64,000 nucleotides of DNA from contig CAVXFK010000008.1 in the NCBI GenBank assembly GCA_963761005.1, positions 1 through 64,000 on the forward strand, in the 5' to 3' direction. Origin of the DNA: DASWJZ01 sp963761005 (GTDB taxonomy: Bacteria > Pseudomonadota > Alphaproteobacteria > Rhizobiales > Afifellaceae). Each line of letters begins with the position of its first letter. Within the stretch, counting starts at the first letter, position 1. A model generated the notes under the pieces. That model ran no database searches. It saw only the letters and a program-made list of their open reading frames with translations, and was not told where the DNA came from. Shown piece after piece: positions 18,103-25,875 of this stretch. The position numbers were made by a program, and so were the translations under genes.

Positions 18103-19384
18103 CCGCCAGCGGAAGCCTGACGCTCAACACCGCGCTGCAGCCTCTCCGATCGACCACGAGAGTCCCGTCCACGCCATCGACCAGCGCACGAAGCGCCGCG
18201 AGGTCCGCGGAATCAACCGCGTCGGCTCCAGCATCGTCGCTCCTGATATCCGCGCTGACTTGGAGGAGGACGATACCCTTCAGTTTGCGCACGTCAACGC
18301 GGATCGCATCGCACGCGCACTTTGCGAGTACGACATCAATGACAAGATGCGCAATGCACCGGCCGGCTTGCCGATCGCATCCGACTTCGAGGTCGCCATC
18401 ACACACACATGCAAGCGCTATCCCCCTCGCTTCTGCACGCGGCTGCGCACGGCGGAGCGCGAAAGCCACTGCCTCGCCGATGTTGCAGACGAAATGCGCG
18501 GGTGGCTCGGCGGCTTTATGCTTCGGGCCCGCCGAGACAACTTCGTCATCGGCCTCCGGAGACTCCAACGGCGGCGTCGGTACAGGTGGGGTTTCCGATA
18601 GACGCAGCGATACGGCGCCGCCTTCCAACGGCGAGAATATCCAGGTCGCTCGCGTATTGTTTTCACCAACGCCCTGAAGTGGGAATTTGACAGGTTCGCC
18701 GCGACCCCTGCAACGGCGTAGCGCGTCAACAATCTCTGGCACGTCAGACGTCTCGAAAAGGCCCAGGATGGGCTGCTCGAACGCGTCAGGAAGGAGGCGC
18801 AGCCGGCGCCGGGCCGCCCGCGTTGCGGCGAGCACGCATCCTTTCGCGTCGGCAATCAGAACCGGTTCCGAAGGCGCGAGGTCGTCGAGACAGGCGATCT
18901 GTTGAGGCGCTGCCGCGCGCGACAGCGGAGCGGCGTCTGTTGTGACTGCAGCGGGTGCGATGAGCGAGCGCGCGAAGGCCGGCGCGGCGGCGAAGAGCGG
19001 AGCCATGATGGCGGCCGCAAGTCCGCTGCGTGAGAGCGGAACGGCGCTTTCGGCAAGATAGAGAATCAGCCAGCCGACAAGGGCCGAGAGCACGAGTCCG
19101 CTCATGAAGGCCGCGCGGTGTGGACGGTCTGAAGCCAGCGCATGCGCGACCGCAAGATACCCTGATGCAATCGCCGAGGGCACGGCGAGCGGCGCGTCGA
19201 GAAGGAGCGAGGCTAACAGAAGGGCCGGAAGAGCGAGCACGGCTGCGAGTCCGGCCATCGCGATCGCGCGCGCCGTAAGCGCATCGCCGCCCAGCGCGCG
19301 AAGCGGCGGCACCGCGGCGCGGACGAGCGTATCGTATCGCGAGCGGAGCACATCCATCGGCGAGAGCGCGGCGATCGAAGGCAT
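18053..19384 (-). CDS. Membrane sensor kinase-like protein with degenerate ATPase domain
   Basis: 443 residues. Four or so membrane helices fill residues 45-165. A PAS-like segment follows (SEPVLIADAKGCVLAATRAA; ILGLFETSDVPEIVDALRR). The C-terminal part resembles a histidine-kinase ATPase domain only in outline. GDLEVGCDRQAGRCIAHLVI sits where the N-box would be, without the usual Asn, and the ending GTLVVDRRGCSAVLSVRLPL is typical. No phospho-accepting His motif and no DxGxG box can be seen. It may therefore be a non-catalytic sensor. First gene of an apparent three-gene operon with the peptidoglycan-binding and DUF1491 genes. Confidence 0.6.
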   Translation of the reverse strand: MPSIAALSPMDVLRSRYDTLVRAAVPPLRALGGDALTARAIAMAGLAAVLALPALLLASLLLDAPLAVPSAIASGYLAVAHALASDRPHRAAFMSGLVLSALVGWLILYLAESAVPLSRSGLAAAIMAPLFAAAPAFARSLIAPAAVTTDAAPLSRAAAPQQIACLDDLAPSEPVLIADAKGCVLAATRAARRRLRLLPDAFEQPILGLFETSDVPEIVDALRRCRGRGEPVKFPLQGVGENNTRATWIFSPLEGGAVSLRLSETPPVPTPPLESPEADDEVVSAGPKHKAAEPPAHFVCNIGEAVAFALRRAQPRAEARGIALACVCDGDLEVGCDRQAGRCIAHLVIDVVLAKCACDAIRVDVRKLKGIVLLQVSADIRSDDAGADAVDSADLAALRALVDGVDGTLVVDRRGCSAVLSVRLPLADVGVASKRTKERAEAA

Positions 19385-19672
19385 TCAGTAGCCTTTGCCC
19401 GACGTAAACATCGCCCCGCACATTCAAGACCCGCTTTTAAGGAAGGCTGAAATGCCCGGCCTGCGCCCCTCCGAAAGCGCGGCGAACCGGGTGAAAGCTC
19501 GCGTCAGGGTTAAGGGATGCTTGCGCCGAGAAGGCCAGTTCGTCGTCGCTTAGAAAGCATTAAGCGCGTTCGCAAAAAACGCGCCAAATGCGACCTGCCT
19601 TAGCTACTGGCTGTTCACGTCGAAATGCTTGCATGATTGCATTAGAAGAAACGCGAGCCCGCAGGGAAAGGC
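19385..19672. other. Intergenic region between divergent genes
   Basis: About 290 bp separating the sensor-like gene (leftward) from the DUF5330 gene (rightward), so it should hold both promoters. AT-richer spots occur at CGCTTAGAAAGCATTAAGCGCG (19548-19569, partly palindromic CGCTTA...TAAGCG) and before the DUF5330 ATG. No complete CtrA-type spacing and no ORF were found. Confidence 0.4.
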
Positions 19673-20020
19673 ATGTTTGTTCTGCGTTCGCTTTTCTGGC
19701 TGTCGACCGTCGTGCTGCTCCTTCCGGCGTCGCCGGACGGAAAGGAGCCGCCGCCGCGCGTGAGTCTTCTCCACACAGCCTATGCGGCGCGCACGATCAT
19801 GCAGGATCTTGCGGGTGTGTGCGTCCGCAATCCCGATGCGTGTGATGCCAGCCGCGAGGCGCTGGTGCTCGTGACGCGGAAGATCGAGACCGGTGCCAAA
19901 ATCGTCACGGCCGGGATCGCCGCCAGCAACGGATCGAGCGAAGCGACCGTCGATCACGGCACGCTGACCGCGGCCGACCTCGAGCCCGCCTGGTCGATGG
20001 CTGACGCCACGACAAAATAG
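19673..20020 (+). CDS. DUF5330 domain protein, secreted
   Basis: 115 residues with an N-terminal hydrophobic stretch (MFVLRSLFWLSTVVLLLPAS) serving as signal peptide or anchor. The core VSLLHTAYAARTIMQDLAGV, followed by CVRNPDACDASREALVLVTR, matches DUF5330, a small Hyphomicrobiales family with two conserved cysteines. Function unknown. Alone on this strand, 96 bp before sufE. Confidence 0.8.
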   Translation: MFVLRSLFWLSTVVLLLPASPDGKEPPPRVSLLHTAYAARTIMQDLAGVCVRNPDACDASREALVLVTRKIETGAKIVTAGIAASNGSSEATVDHGTLTAADLEPAWSMADATTK

Positions 20021-20116
20021 CGCGCGGCGTGGGCTCCGAAGGCCCTGAATCTCACGAAAGTTCCGACCGACCGTTGCACGCGGCAGCGTGCTCACCATCT
20101 GTGCTAAGGTCAGAGC

Positions 20117-20569
20117 ATGGACGCCGCAGAACCCGCGATCGACGATCTCGTCGAGAACTTCTCCTTCCTGGACGACTGGGAGGATCGCTACCGCTATGTG
20201 ATCGAGCTCGGCAGAACATTGCCGGTGCTTTCCGAGACAGAACACAGCGATACAAACAAAGTGCGCGGCTGCGCGAGCCAAGTGTGGCTCGTCAGCAAAG
20301 TCGTGCGCAACGGCGAGACGCGTCTCCTCTTCCGCGGCGATAGCGACGCCCACATCGTGCGGGGACTGATCGCGATCCTGCTTGCGATCTATTCCGGTCG
20401 CACGGCGCGCGAAATCGTCGCGACCGACGCAGAGGCGGTCTTCTCGCAAATCGGCCTCCGCGAGCACCTCACGTCACAGCGCTCGAATGGCCTTTCCGCC
20501 ATGGTCGCGCGCATCCGCGCCGACGCCGAGGCCACGCTTTCGGGCGCTCAGGCGATTTCCGGCCGATAA
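20117..20569 (+). CDS. sufE: SufE family sulfur-acceptor protein
   Basis: 150 residues. The catalytic cysteine is in NKVRGCASQVWLVSK (about Cys 51), the loop that takes persulfide sulfur from the SufS cysteine desulfurase. The N-terminal FLDDWEDRYRYVIELGRTLP and the later RGLIAILLAIYSGRTA are also standard. It feeds the SUF Fe-S cluster assembly pathway in the cytoplasm. It stands apart from any suf operon in this window, as often in this order. Its 3' end overlaps the convergent DUF6456 gene by 22 bp. Confidence 0.93.
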   Translation: MDAAEPAIDDLVENFSFLDDWEDRYRYVIELGRTLPVLSETEHSDTNKVRGCASQVWLVSKVVRNGETRLLFRGDSDAHIVRGLIAILLAIYSGRTAREIVATDAEAVFSQIGLREHLTSQRSNGLSAMVARIRADAEATLSGAQAISGR

Positions 20570-21354
20570 TCCTCTGTGCCCCAATGACGGAGCTTGCCTG
20601 CGCCGGGCATCCCGGTCGCGCTCGCTGCAAGGCCGTAGTGTCGCGCGAGCGCTTCGAGCGCGATGCGCAGTACAAGCTTCGCCGAGCGAGCGGGCCATTG
20701 GTGCTCGCGCTCAACGGCCTCGATCCCCTTCAGAAAGCAGCAGACGTCGACGAGGACGCCTGAGAGATCGGGCCCGACGGCGCGCATTGCGCGATCGAAG
20801 CGAAGACGCGCAGCCAGCGCCATGTCGGTCAGATCGGCAAGGCCCCCGCCGTCGGCACGCCGGCCGGTGCTGACACTCGCCGACCAGTTCGCCGTCACGC
20901 GCGGCTGCAGCCTGCCAATCTCGAAATCGCGGCGAAGCCGTTCGGCCGCCTCGGCGGCATGCGGCTTGAGCCATGGCTCGCCGCCCTTCGCGGCTCGGCG
21001 CGCAAGCGCTGCGACCGGACTCTCGTCGAGATCGATGGCGACGCGCGCGCCGCCGGCGTGTGGCCGCGTCTCCGCTAGCGTGCCATGCTGCGCGCGGAAG
21101 GGTCTTTCGGCATTCTCTGCCCGCTTCAGCCAGGCAACGGCCGCCGGCGTGGCGACGAAGGCGCCCGGCTCACTTTCTTCCAGCAACCCGGCGGCCAAAT
21201 GGCGCCGGACCGTTTCAGCCGGAACCCTGCTCGCGCGACGCGTTTCACCAGTGAGGCCGTAGCGCCCGTCACCGGTTGCGACGAGCCGGCAACCGGGATC
21301 GCCACAAAGCGCGGCCAGCAAGACCGCGCTCACGGCGTCTGCCTTTCTGGCCAT
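20548..21354 (-). CDS. DUF6456 domain protein (putative replication/transcription factor)
   Basis: 268 residues from ATG 21354; the frame stays open further upstream but that part lies over the preceding gene. The N-terminal half has a winged-helix look (VSAVLLAALCGDPGC, RVPAETVRRHLAAGLLEESE, ATPAAVAWLKRAENA). The C-terminal DUF6456 segment shows ADLTDMALAARLRFDRAMRA, LSGVLVDVCCFLKGIEAVER and WPARSAKLVLRIALEALARHYG. This C-terminal helical domain resembles phage- and replication-linked proteins of the order; its function is unproven. The start shares one base with the stop of the DnaA-like gene (TGATG), so both are translated together. Confidence 0.8.
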   Translation of the reverse strand: MARKADAVSAVLLAALCGDPGCRLVATGDGRYGLTGETRRASRVPAETVRRHLAAGLLEESEPGAFVATPAAVAWLKRAENAERPFRAQHGTLAETRPHAGGARVAIDLDESPVAALARRAAKGGEPWLKPHAAEAAERLRRDFEIGRLQPRVTANWSASVSTGRRADGGGLADLTDMALAARLRFDRAMRAVGPDLSGVLVDVCCFLKGIEAVEREHQWPARSAKLVLRIALEALARHYGLAASATGMPGAGKLRHWGTEDYRPEIA

Positions 21355-21674
21355 CAGGCGGCCTCCATCGCGGCAAAACACTGACGCCAGCGGTCGAGCG
21401 CAGCCTCCAGGTAGGAAAGCACGCGCTCGAACTTCGGATCGTCGCGACAATCTTCAACGCAGGCGCAGGCATGCGCGACCGTTGTGCGATCACGCCCGAA
21501 GCTGATGCCGACCTGCGACAGGCTCAAGCCCAGATGGACGTGTGCGAGATACATCGCCGTCTGACGCGCGAACGCCGCTGCGGCACGCCCCCGCTTTTCG
21601 CCCCTGAGTTCCGCGATCGAAATTCCGAGAGCTCCGGAAACCAGCGTCTCATGAAACGACAGGCGCTTTCCCAA
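21354..21674 (-). CDS. DnaA domain-IV-like helix-turn-helix protein
   Basis: 106 residues from a TTG start at 21674; two stop codons lie just upstream in frame, so no longer form exists. LSQVGISFGRDRTTVAHACA closely resembles the DnaA signature in which the basic HTH contacts the origin box. The preceding helices ISIAELRGEKRGRAAAAFAR and TAMYLAHVHLGLS also fit. There is no AAA+ domain. It is a stand-alone DNA-binding protein that may read DnaA-box-like sites. Coupled to the DUF6456 gene by TGATG. Confidence 0.82.
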   Translation of the reverse strand: MGKRLSFHETLVSGALGISIAELRGEKRGRAAAAFARQTAMYLAHVHLGLSLSQVGISFGRDRTTVAHACACVEDCRDDPKFERVLSYLEAALDRWRQCFAAMEAA

Positions 21675-21775
21675 TCATCATGGCCCGCACTTCCGCCGCC
21701 CCGTGTCGTGGCTTCCCTCTCGACGCGCGCGCCCCCGCAACCACTGCTTGCCATTCTTGCCTCCCGCAAACTAGG

Positions 21776-21783
21776 ATTGCTTT
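21776..21783. repeat. Target site duplication ATTGCTTT (left)
   Basis: ATTGCTTT here and again at 24549-24556 flank the inverted repeats of the IS1595-type transposon. Eight bases is the family's usual duplication length. Confidence 0.92.
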
Positions 21784-21832
21784 GGCGATTATGTAGTTTG
21801 CAAACGCGCCGTTGCGGTTGTAGCCTGCCGCG

Positions 21833-22432
21833 ATGGCAGCGGATTGGTCGAAATTCGAGACTTGGGTGACGGCATTGCACGTCATCCATGATGCATGGCC
21901 CATTGTTCTTGCGGGAACGGTTGTCATCGTCCTGGCAATCTGGGGTGCGATGGAATGGCGATACGGCGCCATCATCGACAGCAAGAACGAACGGATAGCA
22001 GCGCTTCAAGAGAGGCTTGCATTAACAGCGGGGTCGGGAATAGCGGATAACGAGAGGGCGCAAACTTCCGCTGACCGTCATCTGTTTCGTGAACAAAAGA
22101 TCGCATTGTCGGACGAGCTAAAACGGCTCAACTGGCATCCTGAAAGTGTGACCCTGCGCCATCTCAACGGTTGCGTGGAATGCCTGCGCTATGCCGCAGA
22201 CTTCTCCGAGGCGTTCAAATGGGCAGGATGGACGGGCAAGAATGATACGACGCTTGATGCCGACCCCGAGCTGACAGGCGTGCAGATTGTCGTTGTGAAT
22301 CTCACGAACAAACCTCGCGAAGCCGAGTTGCTGGCGTCCGCTCTGAAGCATGCCGGGGTAGAGTTTCAGTGGTCTACTTGGGCACCACCGCTAATCACGC
22401 CGGTGGTCCTTTTTGTTTACCCGACGCCCTGA
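21833..22432 (+). CDS. Cargo protein: one membrane helix plus coiled coil
   Basis: 199 residues, starting 49 bp inside the transposon. An N-terminal membrane helix (WPIVLAGTVVIVLAIWGAM, about residues 23-41) is followed by a short coiled coil (IIDSKNERIAALQERLALTA). The cytoplasmic C-terminal domain contains HLNGCVECLRYAADFSEAF and TGVQIVVVNLTNKPREAELL, which looks like an alpha/beta fold. I do not recognise the family. Codon use is less GC-biased than the flanks, in line with transfer. A hairpin with T-tract lies inside its last 16 codons. Confidence 0.65.
   Translation: MAADWSKFETWVTALHVIHDAWPIVLAGTVVIVLAIWGAMEWRYGAIIDSKNERIAALQERLALTAGSGIADNERAQTSADRHLFREQKIALSDELKRLNWHPESVTLRHLNGCVECLRYAADFSEAFKWAGWTGKNDTTLDADPELTGVQIVVVNLTNKPREAELLASALKHAGVEFQWSTWAPPLITPVVLFVYPTP
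22384..22412 (+). terminator. Hairpin with T-tract inside the 3' end of a cargo gene
   Basis: ACCACCG (22384-22390) pairs with CGGTGGT (22401-22407), followed by CCTTTTT. It looks like an intrinsic terminator on the plus strand, yet sits before the stop codon at 22432, so it could reduce full-length transcripts or mark a younger junction. Confidence 0.5.
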
Positions 22433-22609
22433 TTTCTCGGGCTTCTGTCCGCCTACGCGCTTAAGCGCCCGGTCGAAATCCTCTTCCGGCACGTCCGCGC
22501 CCAGCTCTCGGCCGGCATCGATAAATCGCTGAGCCTGTTCGTCTTTGGCAAACGCATCTTGGAGTGGCATATTGCGATGCTCTATCGCAAACCGTGTATT
22601 TTTACCCAT
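22391..22609 (-). CDS. Small hypothetical cargo protein, antisense to its neighbours
   Basis: 72 residues (59 from the internal ATG at 22570, MPLQDAFAKDEQ). AFAKDEQAQRFIDAGRELGA followed by DVPEEDFDRALKRV resembles a short helical motif found in many small uncharacterised proteins of this order, which supports coding. The C-terminus is basic (KSGRRVNKKDHRRD). Its longest start overlaps the divergent DUF3800 start (CATG), and its end overlaps the 3' end of the membrane/coiled-coil gene by 42 bp, a very compact arrangement that could imply antisense regulation. Confidence 0.5.
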   Translation of the reverse strand: MGKNTRFAIEHRNMPLQDAFAKDEQAQRFIDAGRELGADVPEEDFDRALKRVGGQKPEKSGRRVNKKDHRRD

Positions 22610-23396
22610 GAATTTTCGCCTTTATGTTGATGAGGTAGGTAACGGTTCACTCAAGGGAGCCGATACCGATCCTAACGTTCGTTATCTTGGCCTTACGGGC
22701 ATCCTCACTCGTTGGGGCACCCATGACAATGTGTTTCAACCACAGTTGGATGCCTTCAAAACGCGTCTTTTTGGTCATTCTCCCGCTAATCCCGTTATTC
22801 TGCACAGAAGGGAAATCGTCCGCCGAGAAGGCGTCTTTGCGGAATTACGAAATCCAGAAAAGCAAGCCGAGTTTGATGCTGGCATGCTTACGTTCTTTGA
22901 GGCACTGCCTTACCTCGTGATCACGGTTGTCATCGACAAAAAGCTGCACCTTGAGACGTACGGTGTTTGGCATTTCGACCCATATCACTACTGCCTACGA
23001 TGCCTGCTTGAACGATACGTCCTATACCTCCGCGGACATGGCTGGCAGGGCGATGTAATGATTGAGGCTCGGTACAAAAAGGCCGACAAGAAACTGAAGG
23101 CTTCATACTCTCGTGTTCTCAAGGATGGCACTGACAACATTCCTGCGGCGGTCGTAACGGCTCACTTGCTCCCTGGCGATATCCACATGAAGCCGAAAAC
23201 TGCCAACATTGCCGGACTGCAAATCGCCGATCTGCTTGCATATCCCAGTGCACGTCACATGCGCTTTGAACGCGACGGAGTAGACCAGCCTGAGGATTTT
23301 GGGACCCAAGTGGTTCAGATCCTTTTGGACAAGAAATATCGTCGCCATCCGGTAACGCATCAAATTCCCAGCTACGGTCGCAAATGGTTGCCTTGA
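22608..23396 (+). CDS. DUF3800 domain cargo protein
   Basis: 262 residues from ATG 22608 (MNFRLYVDEVGNGSLKG). The N-terminal VDEVGN corresponds to the family's DESG-like motif with a conserved acidic residue. The middle has FEALPYLVITVVIDKKLH, and the C-terminal NIAGLQIADLLAYPSARH is the family's closing acidic motif. DUF3800 proteins are predicted to have an RNase H-like fold and are frequent on mobile elements; no reaction has been shown as far as I know. Base composition is lower in GC than the chromosome. Followed by a clear hairpin at 23405. Confidence 0.85.
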   Translation: MNFRLYVDEVGNGSLKGADTDPNVRYLGLTGILTRWGTHDNVFQPQLDAFKTRLFGHSPANPVILHRREIVRREGVFAELRNPEKQAEFDAGMLTFFEALPYLVITVVIDKKLHLETYGVWHFDPYHYCLRCLLERYVLYLRGHGWQGDVMIEARYKKADKKLKASYSRVLKDGTDNIPAAVVTAHLLPGDIHMKPKTANIAGLQIADLLAYPSARHMRFERDGVDQPEDFGTQVVQILLDKKYRRHPVTHQIPSYGRKWLP

Positions 23397-23404
23397 TAGC
23401 GAAA

Positions 23405-23423
23405 CGGGGGCCTATAGCCCCCG
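23405..23423 (+). terminator. GC hairpin after the DUF3800 gene
   Basis: CGGGGGC, loop CTATA, GCCCCCG: a perfect 7-bp stem nine bases after the stop. No T-run follows, so it could serve either strand between the DUF3800 gene and the convergent transposase. Confidence 0.55.
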
Positions 23424-23508
23424 CCGATCGCGTGACACGATCTCCCTTCGACAGAAGCCGAATTGCCCGGAATCTAAGCAATTCTAGGCTATTTTTCAAT
23501 AGCGTTGT

Positions 23509-24485
23509 CTACGACGGATCAGGTGACTGCCTATAGGTGATCCGCTTTCCGACAATTCCGGTAAGCACTTTTCCACAGCGCTCCTGATCCTCAATGCCGA
23601 GTTTGCTCCGATGGTTATATCGGAAATCGAACTCTGCCAGATACCGATGAAGGTGCTTCTCAGAGCAGTGCTGATAGACGCCCTTCATGCCGCGCTTGAA
23701 GACGCGAGAATAGGCCCTCGGCCGTGTTCGTGTGGATCGGCTCACCCTCGCCATAGCGAACATACTCGCCCGCAGAGTGGCGCACCGCGTCGTGACCGGC
23801 GAAGCCTGACGCCATGTCGCGATAGAGGCGGCTTTCGTCCGTCATGATGCGGCTCTCGTGGGCGACGTTCTCCACGACGATCTGGTTGACGGTCGCCTTG
23901 TCAGCCTTTTCGACATGGAAGGTGCGGGCGCGGCCGTCGCGCTCCACAAGAGCGATCACGGCACGCTTGCCAGCCGGGCCACGGCCCTTGCGGCTCTTGT
24001 AGGGCGCGACCCTTCCGCTGCGGCGAGGGGCGGGCTTCCTTCGCCTCGCCGAAATACGTCTCGTCTGCTTCCACGATCTTGCCGGCACCGCCCATCGGAT
24101 CGAGCACGCCTTCCCGCATGGCCTCGCGGATGCGGTGCGAGAGAAACCATGCGGTCTTGTACTGGACCTCAAGGATGCGGTGAAGCTGGTGCGAACTGAC
24201 GCCCTTCTTTGAGCAGCAGATCAGGTGCACCGCCTGCAAGAACTTATGCAGCGGAATGCGGCCATGCTCGAAAACCGTGCCGACCTTCACCGTGAACTGG
24301 CGTTTGCAGTCACCACAGCGGTGCAGGCCGATGCGGATGCGCTTCTCGGGGTTCGCCTTGACCTTGGTGATACGATCGACCCCGCCGCAATGCGGGCATA
24401 CCGGGCCGTTCGGCCACAGCAAACCCTCAAGGTGGGCGAAGGCGGCTTCCTCATCGTGGAAGTAGGGGCGGGAAAGGATCGACAT
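23509..24485 (-). pseudogene. IS1595-family (ISXO2-like) transposase, frameshifted
   Basis: The repaired reading is about 325 residues from ATG 24485 (MSILSRPYFHDEEAAFAHLE, AGGAG upstream). A zinc-ribbon follows (CPHCGGVDRI and HRCGDCKRQFTVKVGTVFE), then EADETYFGEAKEAR with the first catalytic Asp, NQIVVENVAHESRIMTDESR, and the C-terminal VFKRGMKGVYQHCSEKHLHR. Two frame changes, near 24030 and near 23720, split it into three frames. The same kind of one-base indel recurs in host genes of this window, so the transposase may in reality be intact. It moves the element with 8-bp duplications. Confidence 0.85.
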
Positions 24486-24548
24486 GGCTCTAATCTCCTG
24501 AGCCCAATATGGCATTTCCCGACCGTGTTTGCAAGCTACATAATCGCC

Positions 24549-24556
24549 ATTGCTTT
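24549..24556. repeat. Target site duplication ATTGCTTT (right)
   Basis: Second copy of the 8-bp duplication; removing the transposon and one copy joins AACTAGG-ATTGCTTT-CCTATA. Confidence 0.92.
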
Positions 24557-24929
24557 CCTATACTCCGGTGCAGAGAGGCGGGGATAAGTCGGAAGGTCTC
24601 AGGCTGAACGGGGACAACAAAAATGAAATCCCCGCCGGCTGCGGGCGTGAACAGGATGCCGCGATCCAGAATAGGAGCCGGCGTCTATGTCGGAAACGAC
24701 TCCCCGAAGCGCAGCGCGAGAAGTGGCGGAGCGGATCGACGGCGCGGCAGCGCGCGCGCTCGACGCGACGATCAGGGCTGGTGTCGAAGCTTACGACCGC
24801 ATGCGCGATCTGCCGAAACTCGCGCGCATCGATACGCTTCGGGGGCTCCCCGACACGACGGAGCACGTCGAGGCCATCGTGGCGCGGCTTGCGCGCGCTC
24901 TCCGAGCGGAGCGAAACCGCGCGCGACTA

Positions 24930-25769
24930 GGGTCAGGACTCATAACCAGTAGCTGACGGCAGCAGCGATGCAGACGGCGGCGAGGAAGTTGGTGGCGGAT
25001 CGGTCGTATCGTGTCGCGATGCGGCGGAAGTCCTTGAGGCGACCGAACATGCGTTCGATGGCATTTCTGTTTCGATAGAGGAACGGGGAGAAGCAGTTCT
25101 TCCAACGCCGATTGGCCTTCGGCGGAATATTGGGCATCGCACCTTTGCCCTCGATCTGTCGGCGGATGGCATTGCTGTCGTAGCCCTTGTCGCCATGAAC
25201 GATCGACGCTTGCGGCAGCCGCCGCAGCAGCAACTCTGCGGCGGTGCAATCGGCCACTTGGCCTCCCGTGAGCATGAAGGCGATGGGCCGACAAGCCGTA
25301 TCGGTCAGGGCGTGGATCTTGGTGGTGCGTCCGCCGCGCGAGCGCCCGATCGCCTGATTGCGCTCCCCCCTTTACCGCCGGCTGCGCAGCGGTGCGCCTT
25401 CACCGCCGAACTGTCGATTAGCACCTGGGCTGGCGGGCCGCCTGCCGCAGCAAGCGCGTGGAACATGTCGATCCAAATGCCCTTCTCTGCCCAGCGCACG
25501 AAGCGATTGTAGAGGGTCTTGCGTGGACCATAGACGGCCGGAGCATCGACCCAACGGCCGCCTGACTTCAAAACATGCACGATGCCGCTGATCACACGCC
25601 GGTCGTCAACCCGCGGCTTGCCGCGCGTGTCGGTGGGGAGCAACGGCTTCAGCCGCGCGAATTGATCCCTCGTCAGCCAGAAATAGTCGCGATTCATCAG
25701 AGGCCTCCTCTTGGAGACCGTGAATCACAACCCAGCCAAGGAAGGAATCCCCTTTATGGGTCCTGACCC
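24930..25769 (-). mobile_element. IS5-family element (IS427-like), copy A
   Basis: 840 bp with imperfect terminal inverted repeats GGGTCAGGAC(T/C)CATAA at both ends. The dinucleotide TA flanks it on each side (ACTA before, TAGG after), the short duplication typical of this IS5 subgroup. It carries a two-frame transposase. A second copy of equal length sits at 52589-53428 with only two base differences noticed in the parts compared. It interrupts the small gene that starts at 24687. Confidence 0.93.
24940..25697 (-). CDS. IS5-family transposase, two frames joined by -1 frameshift
   Basis: Frame one (ATG 25697, MNRDYFWLTRDQFARLKPLL) covers the DUF4096-like N-terminus and the first DDE Asp in AQVLIDSSAVKAHR. 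Frame two (to TGA at 24940) has TKIHALTDTACRPIAFMLTG, HGDKGYDSNAIRRQIEGKG with the second Asp and RNRNAIERMFGRLKDFRRIA with the Glu. The join is at AAAGGGGGG on the minus strand (25365-25373): slipping back one base there gives GGKGGERNQAIGRSRGGRTT, a continuous DDE transposase of about 250 residues. This is the usual programmed frameshift of the group, not damage. Confidence 0.92.
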
Positions 25770-25875
25770 TAGGGCATTGGACCTACGATCTCAATCGGCA
25801 CATCGCGCTTTGCCAGGCGCACCGCGCGGAGACGGAGCGGCTCAACGCGCTTCGGAGCGCAGCGCGCTCGACGAG

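Larger units (their letters stand above)
21784..24548. mobile_element. IS1595-family transposon with cargo genes
   Basis: 2765 bp bounded by inverted repeats: left GGCGATTATGTAGTTTGC (from 21784) and, at the right end, the complement of GGCGATTATGTAGCTTGC (ending 24548), 23 of 25 bases alike. Perfect 8-bp direct repeats ATTGCTTT lie on both sides. The transposase is at the right end reading inward; the left part holds a membrane/coiled-coil protein gene, a small antisense gene and a DUF3800 gene, all less GC-rich than the chromosome. IS1595 elements are known to carry passenger genes. The insertion lies in the spacer between divergent genes starting at 21674 and 24687 and breaks neither. Confidence 0.93.

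Noticed and set aside
25365..25373. Treating the IS5 transposase break as another sequencing indel
   Set aside because: Both copies show the same AAAGGGGGG run and the same two frames, the known programmed -1 site of this IS5 subgroup.
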